Below are positions 6,209 to 11,371 of a DNA stretch of 11,371 bases, one piece after another. The notes beneath the pieces were generated by a model. That model had not been told where the DNA came from and ran no database searches. It saw only the letters and a program-made list of their open reading frames with translations. Within the stretch, counting starts at the first letter, position 1. Each line of letters opens with the position of its first letter. The DNA is from Acidobacteriaceae bacterium. Lineage in GTDB: Bacteria > Acidobacteriota > Terriglobia > Terriglobales > Acidobacteriaceae. The stretch is taken from the NCBI GenBank assembly GCA_031296355.1, contig JARLFX010000125.1:1-11371 (forward strand). Direction: 5' to 3'. Position numbers and translations under genes: made by a program.

Positions 6209-6868
6209 ATGCCTGCTTCGCGTTCACCCTGGCACGCATCTACCTGGATTCTTGTCTTTGCCGCGCTCGCTGGGACTATGGCATTGCATGCCCAGGGCAC
6301 AGCGCTGCCAGATGCACCCTCAGCTACGATCACGCTGGTCAATGGGCGGGCCTATCACCGGCCCACGCGCAAGGAAGATTTTAAGGCATATGAGCATGAA
6401 GTGATTGGCCCGCGCGCTTTTATCGGCGCCGCCTTCCGCTCGGGCATTGAGCAGGCGAGGACCGTGCCTGTGGGCTGGGGACAGGATTGGCCGGGTTATG
6501 GTCAGCGGTATGGGTCAGCTTATGCTGAGATCGCCATCGACAGCAGCGTGCGGTTTGGCCTGGCAGCCGCCCTGCATGAAGACACGCGCTACCTGATCTG
6601 TCATCACTGCTCGCTGGGGGTGAAGTTTGAGAATGCGCTATTGGCTGAAGTCACCAATCGCCACGGGGTGGATGGACATCGCAGGCTTTCCGTGGTGCCG
6701 GTTGTAGCGACCTTCTCTGGTCCGCTGGTGGCATACAGCGCGTGGTATCCGCCAACCTATGGGCCCGGCGAAGCTGCGGGGCATGCTGCGTTTGGCCTGA
6801 CAACGCATGTCTTCGGGCACATGGTGCGCGAAGTCTTCTTTGATCACGATCGTAAACCGAAGCCGTAA
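6209..6868 (+). CDS. Secreted protein of an acidobacterial family, unknown function
   Basis: This 219-aa protein begins with a Sec signal peptide (MPASRSPWHASTWILVFAAL, then AGTMALHAQG), probably cleaved after HAQ. The mature part has a segment with GWGQDWPGYGQRYGSAYAE followed by a hydrophobic stretch and LHEDTRY. I recognise the pattern 'WGQ..GYG.RYGS..G ... HED.RY ... AWYP' from hypothetical proteins common in Acidobacteriota; no function is established. Two Cys (ICHHC) sit next to two His, which is unusual and could bind metal. ATG 6209 is preferred over ATG 6197 because GGAG (6199-6202) lies 7 nt before it. A TACAAT at 6189 could be a -10. It follows the carbonic anhydrase gene by 49 nt and converges with the anti-sigma candidate. 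Confidence 0.8.
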   Translation: MPASRSPWHASTWILVFAALAGTMALHAQGTALPDAPSATITLVNGRAYHRPTRKEDFKAYEHEVIGPRAFIGAAFRSGIEQARTVPVGWGQDWPGYGQRYGSAYAEIAIDSSVRFGLAAALHEDTRYLICHHCSLGVKFENALLAEVTNRHGVDGHRRLSVVPVVATFSGPLVAYSAWYPPTYGPGEAAGHAAFGLTTHVFGHMVREVFFDHDRKPKP

Positions 6869-6877
6869 CGCTGCCGT

Positions 6878-7207
6878 TTACTGCGTCTGCCACAGCTCCG
6901 CGAAGACGAACAGCAGCAGAAGCTCTGCCGTCAGGGCCATCTCCAACAGGGCCACCATGCTGTGCAGGTTCATCCACGATACCGGGTGGGTTGCCGCGAG
7001 AATCGCCAGCCCTGCCGTGAGCAGAAGAATGCAGAGATACGCCGCGGTCACGCCGTAATGCGTTACCCGGGCCGCCTTGCGCACGGGCATAGATGCAGCG
7101 ACACGGGCCGCGAAGTTTGCCGGGATCGCAACCTGGGGCTGCCGTTCGAGCGCTGCTGTCAGCATGGCTTCGAATTTTTGTTCATTTCTGTCGCCGGCGG
7201 TGTTCAT
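6878..7207 (-). CDS. Two-helix membrane protein, candidate anti-sigma factor
   Basis: This 109-aa protein has a soluble N-terminus of about 48 residues (EQKFEAMLTAALERQPQ, then VAIPANFAARVAASMP). Two membrane segments follow at about residues 51-73 and 83-103. Its ATG overlaps the stop codon of the ECF sigma gene (ATGA at 7207-7204), so the two are translationally coupled. This position and the small cytosolic domain before membrane helices are typical of membrane anti-sigma factors. The zinc anti-sigma motif HxxxCxxC is absent, so any sigma binding would be through a ZAS-less domain. Anti-sigma function is inferred from context only. Confidence 0.85.
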   Translation of the reverse strand: MNTAGDRNEQKFEAMLTAALERQPQVAIPANFAARVAASMPVRKAARVTHYGVTAAYLCILLLTAGLAILAATHPVSWMNLHSMVALLEMALTAELLLLFVFAELWQTQ

Positions 7208-7803
7208 AGGCTGTATCCCTTCTGCAACGTGTTGACTACGGCAATGCGTTGCGCTGAAGCTTGTCGTCTCATGCGCGCCCTGACGAGCTTACCCAGCTTT
7301 TCGCGTCCGCGGTGCAGATGCGTTCTAACAGTGCCGACGGGCAGCTTGAGCGCGAGCGCGATCTGCTCATAACTGCATTCTTCCTGATGATAAAGCACAA
7401 GCACGGCGCGTTCTGCGTCGCCGAGCTGCAACAGCTCCTCATCCACCGCCTGCCACATCTCTTTCTGCTCCAGCGTGGCCTCGGCATCGGGCGCGTCCTG
7501 GGGCAGGTTTTCGATCCAGTCTTCCTGCTCGGTATCAGGGTCGTAGACGGGGGTGGCGATGTTCTCGCGCTCTTTGCGGCGGCGCTTCCATTCATCCTGG
7601 GCCACATTCAATACGATGCGGTACAGGTAGGTGGAGATGAGGGCGTCGCCGCGAAAGTTCTCCAGTCCGCGGTACAGCCGCAAAAAGACCTCCTGCGCCA
7701 GGTCCTCCACGTTTTCGCGGTTGCCGGTCAGGCGCAGCAGGGTACGGAACACCTTTTGCTGGTGCTCTTGTACGATGGATTCGAATTGGGCTGCGGTATC
7801 CAA
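7204..7803 (-). CDS. ECF-family RNA polymerase sigma factor
   Basis: This 199-aa RpoE-like sigma factor directs RNA polymerase to specific promoters. Region 2 spans about residues 7-77: FESIVQEHQQKVFRTLLRL, then DLAQEVFLRLYRGLENFRG, then the -10-contacting STYLYRIVLNVAQDEWKRR. An acidic linker follows (residues 88-110). Region 4 spans 115-172, with helix-turn-helix SYEQIALALKLPVGTVRTHL and HRGREKLGKL. The start is TTG at 7803; an in-frame TGA lies 39 nt upstream, and no other start precedes FESIV. No good ribosome site is present. A predicted ECF-type promoter has its -10 only 7 nt before the TTG, so the transcript may be nearly leaderless. The gene is coupled to the anti-sigma candidate and is probably autoregulated. 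Confidence 0.95.
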   Translation of the reverse strand: MDTAAQFESIVQEHQQKVFRTLLRLTGNRENVEDLAQEVFLRLYRGLENFRGDALISTYLYRIVLNVAQDEWKRRRKERENIATPVYDPDTEQEDWIENLPQDAPDAEATLEQKEMWQAVDEELLQLGDAERAVLVLYHQEECSYEQIALALKLPVGTVRTHLHRGREKLGKLVRARMRRQASAQRIAVVNTLQKGYSL

Positions 7804-7810
7804 GGTCCGG

Positions 7811-7840
7811 TAAGACTGTAGTATCCGCCTTAAGTTTCAT
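7811..7840 (-). promoter_or_regulatory. Predicted ECF-type promoter of the sigma operon
   Basis: On the minus strand a -35-like ATGAAACTT (7840-7832) is followed after 16 nt by a -10-like TCTTA (7815-7811). GAAACTT with TC-rich -10 at 16-17 nt is the general ECF pattern, as for E. coli sigma-E (GAACTT / TCTGA). The same element occurs in mirror orientation on the plus strand. The expected transcript start falls at or just before the TTG codon at 7803. Confidence 0.65.
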
Positions 7841-7863
7841 GAAAATTTATGAAACTTAAGGCG
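7826..7863. repeat. 38-bp palindrome between divergent sigma and membrane-protein genes
   Basis: CGCCTTAAGTTTCAT (7826-7840) and ATGAAACTTAAGGCG (7849-7863) are perfect 15-bp inverted repeats around an 8-bp centre GAAAATTT. The centre itself is nearly symmetrical (only the outer G-T pair fails). No T-run follows on either strand, so this is not a standard terminator. Each arm read outward is the -35 region of a predicted ECF promoter. Confidence 0.9.
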
Positions 7864-7878
7864 CCCGTCTCAGTCTGA
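7849..7878 (+). promoter_or_regulatory. Predicted ECF-type promoter of the DUF6249-like gene
   Basis: ATGAAACTT (7849-7857), a 16-nt spacer, then TCTGA (7874-7878) on the plus strand. TCTGA is identical to the sigma-E class -10. The whole element matches its divergent partner as ATGAAACTTAAGGCG, seven free bases, then CAGTCT and a shared final A. A transcript from about 7885 would carry a 40-nt leader with AAGGAG before the ATG at 7925. Confidence 0.65.
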
Positions 7879-7924
7879 GGGGTCTAGAAAACGCTCCGGG
7901 TAAGGGGCCTAAGGAGATTTTGAG

Positions 7925-8416
7925 ATGAGCGATTGGTCAGGAAGTCCGTTTGTGGTTCCCATTGGGGCCTTCATCGCATGGTTTGGCGTGGTTGCGGTGA
8001 AGACAATTTCCAGGTATCAGGTCCGTAAGTTGCAGAGTCAGGAGCGTTTGGCGGCGATCGAGAAGGGATTGCCAGTGGCGCCGGAGGACCCCTCCATCAT
8101 AGAAAAGACGTTTGGCGAGCGTGAAAGCAGCCGCCCGTCGAACCCGCTGCGCCGTATCGGCTATCTGCGCACCAGCGGAATCGTCTGCATCTCGGTTGGC
8201 GTGGGTCTGGTGCTCTTTTTCATGGCGTTGGCGCATATCATCCAAGAGCACATGGTGCTTTGTGGCGCGGCTACCGGAATCATTCCGCTGGCCATCGGAG
8301 CCGGTTTGCTGCTGGATGCCCGCATGCAGGCTAACGCCCTGAAGGCAGACCAGGCGGCTGCGGCTCCAACGCCGGTTGAGCCCCCGGTCTATCCGCCGGA
8401 CTATCCGCAGCAGTAG
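7925..8416 (+). CDS. DUF6249-like three-helix membrane protein
   Basis: This 163-aa protein has a first membrane segment at about residues 9-27. A charged cytosolic-type stretch follows with RYQVRKLQSQERLAAIEKGL, the signature I associate with DUF6249-like proteins found near sigma factors in Acidobacteriota and Bacteroidota. Two further membrane segments lie at about 84-106 and 112-131. The tail is polar and Pro/Tyr rich (PPVYPPDYPQQ). AAGGAG lies 9 nt before the ATG. It is divergent from the ECF sigma operon and shares its palindromic promoter region, so it is a likely target of that sigma. The function is unknown; an envelope-stress role is inference. hisS follows after 36 nt. Confidence 0.87.
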   Translation: MSDWSGSPFVVPIGAFIAWFGVVAVKTISRYQVRKLQSQERLAAIEKGLPVAPEDPSIIEKTFGERESSRPSNPLRRIGYLRTSGIVCISVGVGLVLFFMALAHIIQEHMVLCGAATGIIPLAIGAGLLLDARMQANALKADQAAAAPTPVEPPVYPPDYPQQ

Positions 8417-8452
8417 AGCGGTGCCGCGGCAACTTCGGTAGACTGGAGGTCT

Positions 8453-9736
8453 ATGTCTACGCTGAAAGCTGTACGCGGCACCCGCGATCTGCTGCCGCCG
8501 GAAACCGCGCTTTGGAACCATGTTGAGTCCACGGCCCGCGCCGTCTTCACCCGCTATCACTTTGGGGAGATCCGCACGCCCGTATTTGAAGATACCCAGC
8601 TCTTTGCCCGTGGCGTGGGGGAAGAGACGGACATCGTCAGTAAGGAGATGTACACGTGGGAGGACCGGGCCCGCGCGCAGTCTGAGAAGGCGCAATCCCT
8701 CACGCTGAGGCCGGAAAACACCGCCGGCGTCGTCCGCGCCTACATTGAGCACCAGATGGATAAGACCGGCCACCTGCAGAAGCTCTACTACATCGGGCCG
8801 CAGTTCCGTCGCGAACGCCCGCAGAAGGGGCGGTACCGCCAGTTCTTCCAGATCGGCGCCGAGGTAATTGGGCCGCCGTCATCTGGCTCCGAATCGCCGC
8901 TGCGCGACGCCGAAGTGCTGGAGATGCTGGCCACCTTCCTCGACGAACTCGGTATCACGGGGTGGCAGCTGACGCTGAACTCCGTTGGCAGCTCGCAGGA
9001 CCGCCCCCGCTACATCGCCGCGCTTCGTGCCGCGCTGGAGCCGGTCAAGGGGCGGATGTGCGTGGATTGCCAGCGCCGCGCGGATACCAACCCCCTGCGC
9101 GTGCTCGATTGCAAGGTGCCCGAAGACCAGCCCATCATCGAAACGCTGCCCAGGATCGCCGATTTTCTCGACGACTCCTCCAAAGCCCACTTCGCCGCCG
9201 TGCTGGCCGGGCTGGATGCGAGCGGGGTGAAGTACACCATCAATCCGCGGCTGGTGCGCGGGCTGGACTATTACACGCGCACCACCTTTGAATTCACCGT
9301 GGAGACCGGCCTGGGCACGCAAAACGCCCTGCTTGGCGGCGGACGGTATGACGGCCTGAGCGAGATGCTGGGCGGGCCGAAGGCTCCCGGCATCGGCTTC
9401 GCCATTGGGGAAGACCGCCTGATTTTGATCCTGCAGGCCCAGCAAAGCGATCAAAATGCGGCAAAGATCGATGCGTACATCGCCCCGCTGGGCGAGGCGC
9501 AGAACGCTGCCGCGCTGGCACTGGCCCGTGAGCTCCGCCGCGCCGGGCTCAAGGTTGAGGTGGGCGACGGCAGCTTCCGGCTGAAGAAATCTTTCGAGGC
9601 GGCAGACCGTGTTGCCCGCAAAGTGGTGCTTCTGGGCGAAGACGAGGTGCAATCCGGTATCCTTACTGTGAAGGATTTTTCTAACGGTGAGCAGACGAAA
9701 ATCTCTCGCGAGGAATTTATCCGGTTGATGCAATGA
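8453..9736 (+). CDS. hisS: Histidyl-tRNA synthetase
   Basis: Class II synthetase that attaches histidine to tRNA-His in the cytosol. The 427 aa are of normal length. The N-terminus KAVRGTRDLLPPE, motif 1 region (FGEIRTPVFEDTQLF), and motif 2 at about 117-137 (QFRRERPQKGRYRQFFQIGA) are clear. The His-specific signatures are LVRGLDYYTRT at about 267-277 and LLGGGRYDGL at about 293-302, and motif 3 is GIGFAIGEDRL. A C203-x2-C206 with C220 (CVDCQRR and LDCK) lies in the inserted domain, as in many bacterial HisRS. The C-terminal anticodon-binding domain is complete (AYIAPLGEAQNAAALALARE to the end). GGAGG sits 3 nt before the ATG, which is close spacing. Its stop overlaps the next gene by 4 nt. 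Confidence 0.98.
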   Translation: MSTLKAVRGTRDLLPPETALWNHVESTARAVFTRYHFGEIRTPVFEDTQLFARGVGEETDIVSKEMYTWEDRARAQSEKAQSLTLRPENTAGVVRAYIEHQMDKTGHLQKLYYIGPQFRRERPQKGRYRQFFQIGAEVIGPPSSGSESPLRDAEVLEMLATFLDELGITGWQLTLNSVGSSQDRPRYIAALRAALEPVKGRMCVDCQRRADTNPLRVLDCKVPEDQPIIETLPRIADFLDDSSKAHFAAVLAGLDASGVKYTINPRLVRGLDYYTRTTFEFTVETGLGTQNALLGGGRYDGLSEMLGGPKAPGIGFAIGEDRLILILQAQQSDQNAAKIDAYIAPLGEAQNAAALALARELRRAGLKVEVGDGSFRLKKSFEAADRVARKVVLLGEDEVQSGILTVKDFSNGEQTKISREEFIRLMQ

Positions 9737-9879
9737 CCTATTACATCGAATTTGAATTGGAAGACGATGACCGCTGGATTGCCGAGATCAGCGAACTGCC
9801 CGGCGCGATGGCTTATGGCTCATCGAAAGAAGAGGCAGAGTCGAAGGTCCGGGCAATTGCATTGCAGATTGCGCCTTAA
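9733..9879 (+). CDS. HicB-like small protein, orphan
   Basis: A 48-aa reading frame starts inside the hisS stop (ATGA, 9733-9736), so it is translationally coupled to hisS. Its sequence has the HicB-like (UPF0150) pattern: YYIEFELEDDDRWIAEISEL, then PGAMAYGSSKEEAESKV. That gives beta strand, conserved W-x-A-E, L-P-G, G-x-S-x-x-E-A. HicB proteins are antitoxins that neutralise HicA RNases and are usually 70 aa or longer, often with a DNA-binding end. This one stops after one partial domain and has no complete hicA beside it, so it may be an orphan or decayed antitoxin, or a domain used for another purpose. Confidence in coding is good from the family match. Confidence 0.75.
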   Translation: MTYYIEFELEDDDRWIAEISELPGAMAYGSSKEEAESKVRAIALQIAP

Positions 9880-9968
9880 GCAGTCCCCAGTAGTGCCCCG
9901 AAGATTCAGGTGATTACGGACTGGCTGAAGCCTGTCCATTTCAAAACAGTTCGTAGAATGGAAGTATT

Positions 9969-11371
<1,403 letters not shown>

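Noticed and set aside
6852..6881. GTAAAC / GTTTAC inverted repeat covering both convergent stops
   Set aside because: Only 6 bp with an 18-nt loop and no T-run, so too weak to call a shared terminator.
7826..7863. Palindrome as a Rho-independent terminator
   Set aside because: It lies between divergent starts, not after a gene, and neither strand has a T-run after the stem.
7937..8773. 278-aa minus-strand open frame
   Set aside because: It is antisense to the DUF6249-like gene and the start of hisS; Arg/His-rich composition typical of a shadow frame in GC-rich DNA.
8879..9733. 284-aa minus-strand open frame
   Set aside because: It is antisense to hisS, which is a clear full-length synthetase.

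Overview
The window looks like chromosome from a soil-type Acidobacteriota, probably class Terriglobia (the Granulicella/Terriglobus/Acidobacterium group). This is an inference. It rests on the style of the proteins: an NHL/Vgb-like propeller lipoprotein, a secreted 'WGQ..GYG.RYGSA' family that I associate with Acidobacteriota, a DUF6249-like membrane protein beside an ECF sigma factor, and an AspRS with a His marker typical of non-discriminating enzymes. No rRNA, tRNA, insertion sequence, prophage or CRISPR array is visible.

Layout. Positions 1-1713 (minus strand) hold infC (IF3), two unnamed small membrane-protein genes (84 and 56 aa) and rpmI (L35). rplT is not visible in the 146 bases left after rpmI. 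A strong intrinsic terminator follows infC and a weaker one precedes rpmI, so the usual infC-rpmI unit is broken up. Positions 1994-2614 (plus) encode a CheY-like receiver domain joined to a histone-H1-like Lys/Ala tail. Convergent to it is a small double zinc-ribbon protein (2621-3013), followed upstream on the minus strand by rpsU (S21) and a large lipoprotein with seven NHL-type repeats (3565-5508). Divergent from that is a gamma-class carbonic anhydrase homologue (5641-6159), then a secreted protein of unknown function (6209-6868).

Positions 6878-8416 form a compact regulatory module. An ECF sigma gene overlaps, by ATGA, a gene for a two-helix membrane protein that is a candidate anti-sigma factor. 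Transcribed divergently is a three-helix DUF6249-like membrane protein. Between them lies a near-perfect 38-bp palindrome. Its arms, continued outward on each strand, give two identical promoter-like elements (ATGAAACTTAAGGCG-N7-CAGTCT-N-A) that match ECF-type -35/-10 spacing. I read this as an autoregulated sigma operon sharing a back-to-back promoter pair with a target gene; it is the most interesting item in the window.

Positions 8453-11371 hold hisS, a 48-aa HicB-like gene overlapping its stop codon by 4 nt, and aspS, which runs off the window. These genes make His- and Asp-charged tRNA. With IF3, L35 and S21, the window is mostly translation housekeeping with lineage-specific membrane, secreted and regulatory genes between.
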